From: Chamaelirium japonicum
Lineage: Eukaryota > Streptophyta > Magnoliopsida > Liliales > Melanthiaceae
Assembly (NCBI GenBank): GCA_947650365.1
Contig: OX393553.1
Span: forward strand, 65,971,611 to 66,035,610
DNA: 64,000 bases
Reading direction: 5' to 3'
Within the stretch, counting starts at the first letter, position 1; each line of letters begins with the position of its first letter. A program made the translations under genes and the position numbers. Under the pieces are notes generated by a model. That model was not told where the DNA came from. It did no database searches and saw only the letters and a program-made list of their open reading frames with translations. This document shows positions 32,531-42,181 of the stretch, piece by piece.

Positions 32531-33580
32531 GTTGATAGGTTACACGTGCTGATTCTTGCAGTTTTTTATTTTGGTTTACACGTGCGATTATGTTGATTTT
32601 TTTACCTTTTTAAAGGGGCCAAGTGGTCGGTACATCACTTGTGAGTGCGCCGACACAAGATAGGCCATGGATCGAAACTTGCCCCCATAGGTTGGAAGGC
32701 TCGCCACTAAGGCGAGAGGAAGGCCACATATCTGGTTGTATGCCTAGATTAATGGGTCGTATTTGTTACAACTTATGCTGAACATCTTTTTTGTTGGCGA
32801 AAACTGTGAGGGCAAACCTACTCGGTGAGAATTATGTAACCTGTGAGTTAGGACATCGTGCGAATTCACAACCATTGAAGACTTCAGAGTTGTTGCACAG
32901 TATCACAATGAGATCAGACTGCCTAGCTCACACATCCCCACAAAGTACCATGATCTAATGTACTTTAAAAGTTATTCCTTAGTTTTTTTTCTTCTTCAAG
33001 ATAGCATTTTAAAAAAAAATTAATTTAATAGACATCTGTCAAAAATAATTTCAAAAGTGACCATCCAATAGACACATGGTGGGGTGGCGTCGCAAAGCAC
33101 CCCGCTAAGCCAGCTCAATTCTTTTTCCTATCTCCGATGAACCCGGTTATCGAATTTAAAAGCAACCCATCAATGAACATGTATTTGGGATTGCTTGTTC
33201 AAAGATTTTACCTAAAGTGAACCTGGTAATTGGGATATCGTGTTCAAAGATTTTGCGAAGTGTGACAGAAGAATTTCACAAGCCGGGTTTTTTTAAACGT
33301 TGTGAAGTAATGAACCTGACATGTGGAATGCCAGGTTTTCTGTTTTATTTTTTTTTAGAAAAAATACACTTACCTTCCCTGAGGTTAGGGATAATTATAT
33401 GGACCCATTCCAAAAACATACACGGCCTTCTCCTGACGTTTGACATATTAACCGAAATCTTCCTTGTACAGGACGGACAATGTGACGACATAAACGAAGA
33501 TGGTTGTTTTGACCATTTTACCTATTTACTTATTACTAATTATGATATTATCTTGATTTTTATTAGAGTACTCCAGTGGC
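32531..33580. other. Gene-free stretch containing a SINE-like block
   Basis: Apart from the SINE-like segment at 32612-32795 no structure was supported. A short near-repeat, TTCAAAGATTTT, occurs at about 33198 and 33243. Confidence 0.35.
32612..32795 (+). repeat. tRNA-derived SINE-like repeat
   Basis: GGGGCCAAGTGGTCGG resembles box A, and CATGGATCGAAACTTG about 45 bp later resembles box B. The unit ends in a T-run (CATCTTTTTT), as some plant SINEs do. Single copy here and no target duplication seen. Confidence 0.4.
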
Positions 33581-33582
33581 TG

Positions 33583-33895
33583 TCCCTCATCCTCCTCCTC
33601 TGCCGCCGGCACCTCCTCCGCCACCAGCACCTCCACCTCCACCTTCTCTGGCACCTCCACTTCCTTTTACTCCGGCACCTCCACCTTCTCTGGCACCTCC
33701 ACTTCCTTTTACTCCGGCACCTCCTCCTCCTCCTCCACCGGCACCTCCTCCTCCTTCTCTGGTACCTCCTCCTCCTGCACCGGCACCTCCTTCTCCTTCT
33801 CTGGCACCTCCTCCTCCTCCACCGACACCACCTCCTCCTCCACCGCCGCCATCTCCTCCTCCTCCTCCAATGCATCTCCTCCTTCGCTAGAATCT
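33583..33895 (+). repeat. CTCCTCCACC-type minisatellite
   Basis: Imperfect repeats of CCGGCACCTCC, CTTCTCTGGCACCTCC and CCTCCTCC. They give a Pro-rich frame on one strand and an Arg/Trp-rich frame on the other. This is simple sequence rather than a gene. Confidence 0.8.
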
Positions 33896-33980
33896 CCAAC
33901 TCCTCCTCCTCTAGGAGAGATTACTCTAATAGGGGTAAAAACGGTATTAAAAAATATCTCATAGCATGACATTAGCAATT

Positions 33981-34289
33981 GTTCTTTCTGCAATTCCTTC
34001 TTACTATCTCGCCTTCTACTTTGTACCTACCTGAGCTATTAAGAAGATAGATGGCATTCACAATTCATTCCTTTGGAGAGGAGTGGACTATTCATCTAGT
34101 TCTTACCACCTAGCGAATTGGGGAATAACGTGCAAGTCCAAAGTCCAGGAGGGATTGGGCGTCATCAGTTTGAAGGACTTCAACAAAGTACTACTCAGGA
34201 AATGGTGGTGGCGACTACAGTACGATCAAGGGGACCACTAATCGAGAAGAATATCAAGGATAGATACTTCCACATATTCAATCCTCTCC
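33981..34289 (+). pseudogene. Inverted duplicate of the truncated LINE (RT thumb part)
   Basis: About 309 bp match the reverse complement of 32109-32417 with only a handful of differences, and both copies carry the same internal stops. There is no poly-A tail or target duplication, so it arose by local inverted duplication and not by a second LINE insertion. Confidence 0.85.
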
Positions 34290-34299
34290 AGATGCAAAA

Positions 34300-34901
34300 A
34301 TTTTACTTGCGGCCACGACATTTACTTGTTAGATGTTGAATGCAAAAACTATTGAACTCCTTGCTATAATTCAATTGACCACGTAGAATAATTGGCGTCT
34401 ATTTTGGAGGAATATTTCTCGTATATTCATATTTTACTGTCACCCACCATTACCGGATAGACTTTAACCATAGTCTGCCTTGTATCCGAGGCTTCAAATG
34501 GCCATTTTACCCTCAATAAACCTCATCCACTCCATTTGCCCAAATTTAAAATATTTTTTTTTTGGTATATAGTTTTTACGAGCTTACCCTTGTCCAATTT
34601 GGTATATAGTTTCAATGGGTGATCCGCATCGCTAGTTTTTTTTCTCTCTTTTTGTGCGACTCTCAAGGCTTAACCTTCCCCCTTCAGATTAGCTAAGGGT
34701 AAAATCGTCCCAGTCAAACCGTCACATCACAGTAACAGTCAAACCACAAATATACATGGCCTATATTTAACCTAAGGAGTCGATTTGCACAAGTAATTTA
34801 GTTTTTAGTGCTAGATATGTAAATATGAAGTTTCCAAAGGCTAATCTATAATTAGCCTAGTTTCCAATGGGGGTAATATGAAAAAAAAAATTATAAAATT
34901 A
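34300..34901. other. AT-rich gene-free stretch
   Basis: The words TTTGGTATATAGTTT recur at about 34560 and 34599. Nothing else was supported. Confidence 0.4.
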
Positions 34902-35029
34902 TTTTTTTTAATGGACCGGTTAGGAGGCTAGGTCAGTGGACAGGGCGCTAGAGCATGGGCTCAGAGATCCGGTGATCGAAACGGAGAAGGAAGCATAATT
35001 ATTATTTGTATTAAATACTATAATCCCGT
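34902..35029 (-). repeat. SINE-like repeat, copy 2, distal half
   Basis: Matches 30272-30395 and breaks off at the target duplication CCCGT. The other half resumes at 51729. On the plus strand it contains GGTCAGTGG...GATCGAAAC, a second tRNA-like signature. Confidence 0.6.
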
Positions 35030-35727
35030 TGTGAGCGCGGAAAAAGATTCGGGTCGTCTTTATTGCGGATCACACGAGATTATAAATTTTTTTGATCAGG
35101 AGATTATGGGAGAGATCCTCTGGAGGGTCCCTTTGATCCGCGTCTCCACGTGGTATTCGTGCGAGAGCTCTGAAGGGGTTGCCCAGGACAGAGGTCTTTA
35201 CAGGGTGAGGGTTTTTGAGAGGCTAAGGAGTTTCCGCCGTTGATTTTGTCCCGTCCGTGCTTCGCGCTTTCTCGGCTAGGGAGGCCTTGGGCTTCGTTCC
35301 TCGGTCTTCGTGTCTTCCTCGATCCTTGCTCGACCTCGGCGTCCTTGATCGTCGGTTCGCGGCATCGATCGTGTTTTTGGCGTCATCTTTGGCTTTAGCT
35401 TTCGGCTTTGGCGTGACTCTGGCGTTTGCTTTGCTTTGGCGCTTGCGCTTGAACGTAGACGGGTAGAGACTTGCGATGCTTTAGTTCTTCCGGACTTTGC
35501 GTCGTATCGGTTATAACGTGCGGTGCTTTGCTCGTGACCGTCGTAGTTGCTTGGCTTTGGCACGTGCGTTGCTTTAGCGCGGGCTTTACCGGTGCATCTG
35601 CTTTGGCTTCTGGTGTTGGCTTTGACTTTAGCTTTGACTCGATCTTCTTCGGGAATGGCGATGCTTCTTCAAGGCTTCTTTATTCTTCCGGCTTCCTCGA
35701 CGGTTGTGGCGTCGGCTTGGCTTTTCG

Positions 35728-35935
35728 GCGGGGGTAGCACCGATGCTCGTGCGACGGTTGTAGCGTCGGCTTTCGTTGATGAAGACGGCGGGTGTAGCAC
35801 CGATCTTCGTGCGACGGTTGTAGCGTCGGCTTGTGTTGATGAAGACGGCGGGTGTGGCACCGGCTTCAGCACGACGGTTGTAGCGTCAGCTTTTGTTGAC
35901 GAAGACGGTAGGGGTAGCACCGGCTTCAGGCCTTC
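35728..35935. repeat. 60-bp minisatellite in the LTR, about 3.5 units
   Basis: The unit contains GCGACGGTTGTAGCGTCGGCTT and GATGAAGACGGCGGG. The same array is at about 50342-50540 in the other LTR. Confidence 0.75.
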
Positions 35936-36303
35936 TTCTCCCGGCTTTCTTCTTCGTGCGAGGAGTTGATGCCTTTGTTGAAGACGACGGGTGTTGTCGG
36001 CTTCGATCTTCTTCTCCGGCCTTTGCTTATGGCGTCTTCGGAGCTGATGAAGATCGTTGGAGCAGTCGGGGTGATGACGACTCCGGGTCTTCTTCTCCAA
36101 GCTTTCTTCTTCGTGCGAGGAGTCGAAGCTTTGACCTTTGAGTGCAAGGTCTTCACGTTGATGAGGACTTGAAGGGCCAAGGATTCCCGTAGGACGTGCT
36201 TGCCGTGCCTCGTGAAGCCTTCGGTCGTCGAGCGTTGGAGCTTCTCTTGCAGAGCTCTTTCGTCTTCGGCTTTCGGACCCTTTGTGCCTTCCCCTCCCCC
36301 CTC

Positions 36304-36311
36304 TATTTATA
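36304..36311 (-). promoter_or_regulatory. TATA box in the 3' LTR
   Basis: The minus strand reads GCCTATAAATAGAGGGGG, a strong plant TATA context. The same sequence is at 50918-50925 in the other LTR. Confidence 0.7.
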
Positions 36312-37115
36312 GGCAAAGGGGAGCGGTTGGGGGAGATAAATCTGAAATCTTTTTGTTTCATCCGATATCTCCCTCCATAACCATCAAGATATTGTTCCTT
36401 TATTCAAGGAAACAAACCCGATCCCCTCCTTTTTAGTTGGGGTGGTTATGGGCTAGATGTGACTCGATCTTTAAAGATCGAGTTGTTATTTTTGTTGCAC
36501 TTTTGGATCGGATGGCGACACAACGTCATCTTGTCCGTTGGATCGAGGGATCGTCGCGGATCTACGGCTGCGTAGACGTCCACGCCACCTCCCCCCACAT
36601 CGAGGCGGTTTTTGATTTCTTTTTCTTTTTCTTTTCTTTTCTTTTTCTTTTCTTTTTTCTTTTTCTTTTTCTTTTCTTTTCTTTTTCTTTTATGGCCGGC
36701 CCCACCTCTCCATGAGGAGGGGGCACGGTTTTCTAGCTCTTTGTGTTCGGGTAGCGGGTCCGGTGGGACCCGCTTACTTTGAGTTGGGCTGCGGCGCGTG
36801 AGCCGAGTTTACACGCGGGCCGAGTGCGCATGCGGGCCGTTTGTGTGCGGGCCCAATTTTGCATGCGGGCCATTTGTGTGCGGGCCCAATTCCGCTTGTG
36901 GGCCGTTGTGTGTGGGCCAAGTTGCATGCGGGCCGTTGTGTATGGGCCAAGTTGCATGCGGGCCGTTGTGCGTGGGCCAGATTTTCGTATATGGGCCGTT
37001 GTGTGCGAGCCCAAGTTACATGGGCTAGTCGGGTTCGACCCGAAGGCCGTTGGGTGCGGGCCTATTTTTCGTGTACAAATCGGGTTCGACCCGTGGGCTA
37101 ATTTCGATGCCCACA

Positions 37116-37133
37116 AGTGCCCCCTCAAGTTCG
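37116..37133 (-). promoter_or_regulatory. Polypurine tract of the Tat element
   Basis: The minus strand reads ACTTGAGGGGGCACT immediately before the 3' LTR, the usual place for plus-strand priming. Confidence 0.75.
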
Positions 37134-38025
37134 AGTGCGCCCGCGGGAAACGCGTAGCGGTTGGACTTGAGTCGCGTATTCGTGTGGGATTAGGTCTTTA
37201 AAAGGACCCCTATTTTTCGTTTCTCTTTATTATCAGCGATTCCCGGCGGCTTGGAGACGAAAGCTCTGCTAGGGTTTCTTGCTTCGCGACGATGCCGCGG
37301 AAGATGAAGGTGGTCCCGCCATGGGGTTCGCGGAGGAGAGGAGACCGCCGGCCCGTGGAGGGCAGAGGGCTGCCGGCGAGGTGATTCTCCCCCTCCTCCT
37401 TCTTCTTCCTCTTCTTCTTCTTCGCATGGTGGGCCGTGAGAGGGCGCAGGCCGGAGGAGGGCTTGCGGGCCGGAGGCGGGCTTGGCCGGGGGCTGCGGGG
37501 TGCGGCCGGCATACGAGTCGGAGACGGGGCGTGGCCGGGGGCTGCAGGGTGCGGCCGGTGCGCTGGCTGGAGGAGGAGCGCGGCCGGGGGCTGCATGGTG
37601 CGGCTGGCGCATGGTGGGCGCAGCGTGCGGGGCGCGACTGGAGGTGGGCCGGGGCTGCGGCGGGCGCAGCGCGCGGAGCGCGGCTGGAGGCGGGTCGGGC
37701 TGCGGTGGGCGCAGCGCGCAGGGTACAACCGGAGGCGAGGGGCGCGGCCGGGGAGCGCGAGGCGCGAGTCGGCATGGGGCGCGGCCGGGGCTGCGGGTCA
37801 GGGGCGAGGTGCGACGGGCATGGGCCGAAGGCGGGGCGCGGGCCGGCGTGCGGGGCGCAACGCACGGGTTGGCCGGTGCAGCAGCGGGGGCCGGTGCGGC
37901 AGCGGCGCGCGGCGCGGGGGCCGGTGCAGCAGCGGCATGCGGGCGTGCGGGGGTTGGTGCGGTTGCGGCGTGCGGGGGCCGGTGCGGCAGCGGCGCGGTG
38001 GCCGGCGCCGGTCGGGACCGGCAGC
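37116..38025 (+). other. GC-rich region upstream of the antisense gene
   Basis: Very GC-rich irregular repeats of GGGGCGCGGCCGGGGGCTGCG type. Long frames on both strands are explained by composition. A TCTTTAAAAGG box at 37190 followed by a leader-like stretch (AGGGTTTCTTGC at 37270) could be the promoter of the antisense transcript. Confidence 0.45.
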
Positions 38026-38456
38026 ACCCCCCCCCCTGCGAGTTTTGACAGAAGAGAGAAGGAGAGGGTCGTGGCTTTTTGCCATGACCCCCCTCTATTT
38101 TTTTCTTATTTGTTTAGGCCCCCCCCTGCGAGTTTTAACAGGAGAGAGAAGGAGAGGGTCGCGGCTTTTTGCCATGACCCCCCTCTATTCTTCTTTATTT
38201 GCTCAAGGCCCCCCCCTATGAGTTTTAACAGGAGAGAGAAGGAGAGGGTCGCGGCTTTTTGCCATGACCCCCCTCTATTCTTCTTTATTTGCTCAAGGCC
38301 CCCCCCTATGAGTTTTAACAGGAGAGAGAAGGAGAGGGTCGTGGCTTTTTGCCATGACCCCCCTCTATTCCTCTTTATTTGCTCAAGGCCCCCCCTGCGA
38401 GTTTTAACAGGAGAGAGAAGGAGAGGGTCGCGGCTTTTTGCCATGACCCCCCTCGA
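38026..38456 (+). repeat. Five 90-bp tandem repeats with internal hairpins
   Basis: Units begin at about 38041, 38131, 38221, 38311 and 38400. Each holds GAGTTTTAACAGGAGAGAG, then GGTCGYGGC-TTTTT-GCCATGACC, a 9-bp stem (one or two mismatches) around a T5 loop, and then a C-run. The 90-bp period equals 30 codons, which keeps a spurious long frame open. The array lies between the 3' LTR side and the antisense gene. Confidence 0.9.
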
Positions 38457-38922
38457 TTTCTTCGTTTCTGTATTTGGAAACTATCTGACTTGGGCTTTGT
38501 CTTCTTTCTTTTTCAGATCTCGTTGCTACGAGAGCTTTCCGAGTTCCGGCTGGATCGTCGATGCGGTCTCCCACGGGAGTACGCATCTTCGTTTCCCTTT
38601 CGCGTAAGTCTTCCACCACCGAGCTTCAAGACAGGAGGCCAGACTGTCAGTACTTCAGCTTTCCACGCACGAGCGAGTTTGTGAGGATGGCGTGGCCGAC
38701 AGTTCTTGCCGCGTGTTGAAACTGGGCGAGCGTATCCTTACCGACGAAGGATCTTCCCGGTAAGTTGTACGACCAAGCTTGGGGTTGCCGTTCCACCACA
38801 CTGGCGAGGAGTCGGTTCCGGTCCCTGTTGTTGCTTTGAAGATATGCTCCCGCCGTACGCGATGGGGCGTGGAGATTCAATCACGTGGAGATGTCACATA
38901 CTTGGGAGGTTTTCGGGACTGG

Positions 38923-41439
38923 ATGAGAGAGCTGTCTGGCGCATTGGAGGCGGAGCCAGGGATGGAGCGTCTGGCGAGGTTTGTAGAGCCAGCTTGTTGG
39001 GAGTACAGCCGACCGGACGGTATGTACCGGGCTCTGTGTGAGCAGTGGTGCCCTGAGACCAATACCTTTTTGACCGAAGCTGGTAAAGTTGGGATCACCC
39101 TTCGTGACGTGCACATCATCTCTGGGTGTTCAGAAGTTCAGAGCTACTACCAGGAGGAGGTTCCTTCTCTGGAGGTCTTGACGGACCCAGACGAGTCTCC
39201 TAGCTTCTGCCTTTTGCTTTTTAAGGCATATGCGATTATAGCGGCGCACGAGCGGTCAGACCGGGTACTCCACTCGGATTGGGTGGACTTCTGGTTTCGA
39301 GGAGAGTATCGTCATGCTCCCCCTTCGAGTCACCCAATGTGGAGATATGCATCATCAAAGAGACCGGCGCCTGGTACTTTCCGGCGACCGATTGAATCTC
39401 TGAAGAAAGAATGGTGCTCTATGGTCGGAGCGCAACGTCCCTGGGAAGTTTTGGGACTTGAGGAATGCAGCGATGCCTGGCGTGCTGCTTACTGGTCAGC
39501 GGGGTTGGTACTTTTCCTTTGCCGCTTTGCTTTACCCTGGGATGGGGATGTGATACGCCCTGGGACCTTCCTTGCAGCTGCTCGGATGGCGAATGGAGAG
39601 TTCCTTAACCTGGCGCCGGCGATCCTCTGCTCGTTGTACGGAGGGCTTAGCGAAACCTACTGGAGTTTATCGAGTGCGGGTAATGCAAGGGGGGAAGTAG
39701 GCAGAGCCAGCTCCTTTTGCCCCCTGCATTACCTCTACGGCTGGATTGGGCTTCACTTTCCGAAGGGGATCTTTGCAGCGCGTGGACCTTCGACCTCGGT
39801 GCCCTTTCTTCCTTGTGTGGGAGGTGTGATGAACGCTTATTACGCGTGGGAGCGTCCGAAGCCTAGTGCCCGAGAGTGTTTGAGACGTATGGGCCCTTCT
39901 GACTTCGAATTTGTATCGGAGAATGCACTTGCTCCTTCTACAAGATCTTTGGTATGTGATGTGGAGGAAATGTCCGAGCACTTGTACTGGAGCATGGTGA
40001 GTTGCAGGCCCGGGTATCTCGTTTGGCGTCGTGAGGACGTAGTGGAGGTGGCACGGTACTCTCCCCACCGGTTTGCTCGACAGAAGGGTTTTCGCCAGGA
40101 GTTACCTGGGACTCCTTTGCGTATGCAGTCACGTTACACCCCGCAGGAAGCGTATCGCCTCTGGGGAGCGCTTTATGACAGATTTACTGGGTGTATTTTC
40201 TCGCCGGGGATCAAGTCAGGCGGAAAGGATGCTGCAACTCCTGAGTATCGTCGCTGGGTCAACGTGTCAGTGCTTCCCCTCCTGGCTAGCCTTCCGCTGG
40301 ATGTTCTTGCTAGCAGCGAGCGGGCTGACTTTTCTTTTGACTCTTTGGCGGGGTTGGAGGATCGTCGTCTTTGGTCCGAGGAGCGACGATCGGAGAGATC
40401 TCATGGCCATCGAGAGAGTACTTCCCAGGCTTCACTTTCTGTGCAAGAAGTTGAGATGGCTCCGCCCTCCAAGGTTCAGAGTCTTCCTGAGACTCAGGCT
40501 TCTTGGAGTGGGTGTGCTTCTCCCATCAGAGCAACGTTGATTGAAGGTGGCGGGCTGGATGTTCCCTGGGATAACTTGGAGCTTTTGGGAGCGTGTGGAG
40601 CAAATTTTGTCGGCAGTGCTGTCAACCTGGACGATATTGACGTGGAGCAGTTGGGCTTTGGGAAGGAGGATGAGGTCTCCAGTGTAGGGAGAGAACAGAC
40701 TCCTCTAGTTAGGCCCGGTACTCCGGCAGAGACTACTCCCGCAGTCGTTTTGTCGGAAGGTTTGCCTGTGTCTCCTCCTTCGGCTCCGGTGGTTCCGCTG
40801 ACTGTTATCACGGTGATGGTCCAGGAGGCGGTTCCTTCACTTGAGCCTTCAGGACCGGAGCCCACCTTGCCTGTGTACTCAGAGGCCGACAGGAGAAAGT
40901 GCAGTTCGCGAGACCTTCTCTCTGTGCTCCTTTTGGAGACCTGTCGGAAGTATATCCAGACGACGCTCTCACACTTCCAGGAAGAGGGCTTTGACGCTTT
41001 AAGCAGCTGGTGGGTCCTCGAGGGGCCTGAGTTTTGCAAGAACCTGGTGGCCTTCCAGGTAGATGGCTCTTTGTTTGAGACACGGATGCGTGTTCTCTTG
41101 GCGGATAATGAAGCTCATTGCTTGAAACGGGCTTCGATGGAAGATGACCTTCCCCTGATACTGGCAAAGGCCGAGGACGAGGAGCGTCGATTGGAGGCGC
41201 AGCATGCGATTGCCACTGCGAGCCTTGTTCGGGCGTGGAAGAAGCTAGAGGCTGCTCGCGCATCTTTCGAGAAAGCTGAGATGATCGAGAAGTTTTCTGG
41301 AGCAGACCTGGCAAAGCAGCGTACCGAGCTGGCGACGCATCGGGAGCGGGTAGCTTCTCGGTCTTCAGAGTTGCAGCGCATGGAGGTTACTGGCGGCGAG
41401 CTGCTCCAACGTCTCAAAGATTTTAATTCGCTTTACTAG
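38923..41439 (+). CDS. Antisense ORF: plant mobile domain protein
   Basis: An uninterrupted 838-codon frame on the strand opposite to pol. Residues 1 to about 400 match the plant mobile domain (PMD, aminotransferase-like, as in MAIN/MAIL proteins): W-C-P-E-T-N-T-F, then I-T-L-R-D-V-H-I-I-S-G, then W-V-D-F-W-F. The middle is Ser/Pro-rich. The C-terminal ~130 residues are charged and predicted coiled coil (E-D-E-E-R-R-L-E-A to R-T-E-L-A-T-H-R-E-R). PMD ORFs in antisense are known from Tat-lineage elements; their function in transposition is not settled. ATG 38923 is the first in frame, but the frame is open from 38764 and a GTAAGT donor at 38761 suggests a spliced start. It ends 250 bp from the convergent pol end. 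Confidence 0.85.
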   Translation: MRELSGALEAEPGMERLARFVEPACWEYSRPDGMYRALCEQWCPETNTFLTEAGKVGITLRDVHIISGCSEVQSYYQEEVPSLEVLTDPDESPSFCLLLFKAYAIIAAHERSDRVLHSDWVDFWFRGEYRHAPPSSHPMWRYASSKRPAPGTFRRPIESLKKEWCSMVGAQRPWEVLGLEECSDAWRAAYWSAGLVLFLCRFALPWDGDVIRPGTFLAAARMANGEFLNLAPAILCSLYGGLSETYWSLSSAGNARGEVGRASSFCPLHYLYGWIGLHFPKGIFAARGPSTSVPFLPCVGGVMNAYYAWERPKPSARECLRRMGPSDFEFVSENALAPSTRSLVCDVEEMSEHLYWSMVSCRPGYLVWRREDVVEVARYSPHRFARQKGFRQELPGTPLRMQSRYTPQEAYRLWGALYDRFTGCIFSPGIKSGGKDAATPEYRRWVNVSVLPLLASLPLDVLASSERADFSFDSLAGLEDRRLWSEERRSERSHGHRESTSQASLSVQEVEMAPPSKVQSLPETQASWSGCASPIRATLIEGGGLDVPWDNLELLGACGANFVGSAVNLDDIDVEQLGFGKEDEVSSVGREQTPLVRPGTPAETTPAVVLSEGLPVSPPSAPVVPLTVITVMVQEAVPSLEPSGPEPTLPVYSEADRRKCSSRDLLSVLLLETCRKYIQTTLSHFQEEGFDALSSWWVLEGPEFCKNLVAFQVDGSLFETRMRVLLADNEAHCLKRASMEDDLPLILAKAEDEERRLEAQHAIATASLVRAWKKLEAARASFEKAEMIEKFSGADLAKQRTELATHRERVASRSSELQRMEVTGGELLQRLKDFNSLY

Positions 41440-41689
41440 CAATGTCGCATTTCCTTTTCTTTCTTGTCATTTTTGCTGAACGGACTTGTAGTTCTGCTTT
41501 TCTTTATCTGGTGATAACTTAATATCATGCATCTATTTTTTTTTGGACTTGTCTTCTGGAACGGCAGAGTTTGGTTGTGTTTTTTTTTGTTTGGACTGAA
41601 CCTTTACAGGCTGCCTACGTACCCTACTGAGAGGGATCAAGTCACACGTAGTTCCTTTTTTTTTTTTTGCAAGGAATGTAGCCCTGCTT
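41440..41689. other. Convergent 3' ends of pol and the PMD gene
   Basis: 250 bp between the two stop codons, with T-runs on the plus strand. CTACGT (41616-41621) and ACGTAG (41646-41651) can pair in a small stem. Both transcripts probably end here. Confidence 0.4.
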
Positions 41690-42181
41690 TTAGGCATAGT
41701 ACCTTTTGAGGTACTTGCCATTGATGGGGCCGAGTGTAAGCCCTTCTGGCATGGTGAGAAGATATGCGTCGTTGGAGTAGACCTCTTTGACAGCGTGCGG
41801 TCCATCCCACTTGGCGTCGAACTTCTTTCCTCCTCGATGTGAAAGGATGATGGGGCGTTTGACTGCGAGCACTAATTCTCCTTTTTGGAAAGATCGAGGG
41901 CGAATCCTTTTGTTGAAGGCTCGGGTCAGCCTGGCTTGGTAGCATTCCAGGCGTTGCTGGGCTTCGAGGCGCTTTTCATCCAGGGCTTCCAATTCTATTA
42001 GGCGAAGTTGAGCGTTGTCGCCGTTGACGAGGCCTTCCTGGACGGCTATTCTGAGTGACGGGATCTGGAGTTCAAGTGGGAGGACAGCTTCTACTCCGTA
42101 TACCAGCGAGTACGGAGTCGCCTGTGTTGGCGTGCGAAAAGAGGTGCGATATGCCCATAGCGCTTCACCCATGCGTTCATG
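41690..42181 (-). pseudogene. Tat integrase C-terminal part after the stop
   Basis: The same frame continues from M-G-E-A-L-W-A-Y-R-T through the conserved Y-S-L-V-Y-G-V-E-A-V-L-P to the C-terminal R-P-I-I-L-S...K-W-D-G-P and N-G-K-Y-L-K-R-Y-Y. One TGG-to-TGA change separates it from the main frame, so it is untranslated unless the stop is read through. Confidence 0.85.

Larger units (their letters stand above)
35030..37115 (-). repeat. 3' LTR of the Tat element
   Basis: 2086 bp. It contains a 60-bp tandem repeat (about 35728-35935), a TATA box, a TTTTC-rich tract (36610-36692) and a run of GTGTGGGCC-type short repeats (36800-37030). The long frames inside it are products of these repeats. 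Confidence 0.94.

Noticed and set aside
33540-33993. Pro-rich plus-strand and Arg-rich minus-strand frames
   Set aside because: Simple-sequence product of a CTCCTCCACC minisatellite.
34900-35000. Possible tRNA gene (box A/B-like words)
   Set aside because: The arms do not pair as a cloverleaf and box B is poor. It is part of a repeated SINE-like unit.
35669-36361. 230-codon frame in the 3' LTR and its 228-codon counterpart at 50289-50975
   Set aside because: Created by the 60-bp minisatellite. The reading differs between the two LTRs because of an indel near 50400, so no shared protein is maintained.
37279-38607. 442-codon plus-strand frame and 252-codon minus-strand frame in the GC-rich part of the Tat element
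   Set aside because: Composition (very high GC, few stop codons by chance) and the 90-bp repeats explain the openness. No domain or conserved motif was seen.
40494-41039. Minus-strand frames of 168-181 codons within the PMD gene
   Set aside because: Shadows of the plus-strand coding sequence, without motifs. The pol genes of the element end at 41690.
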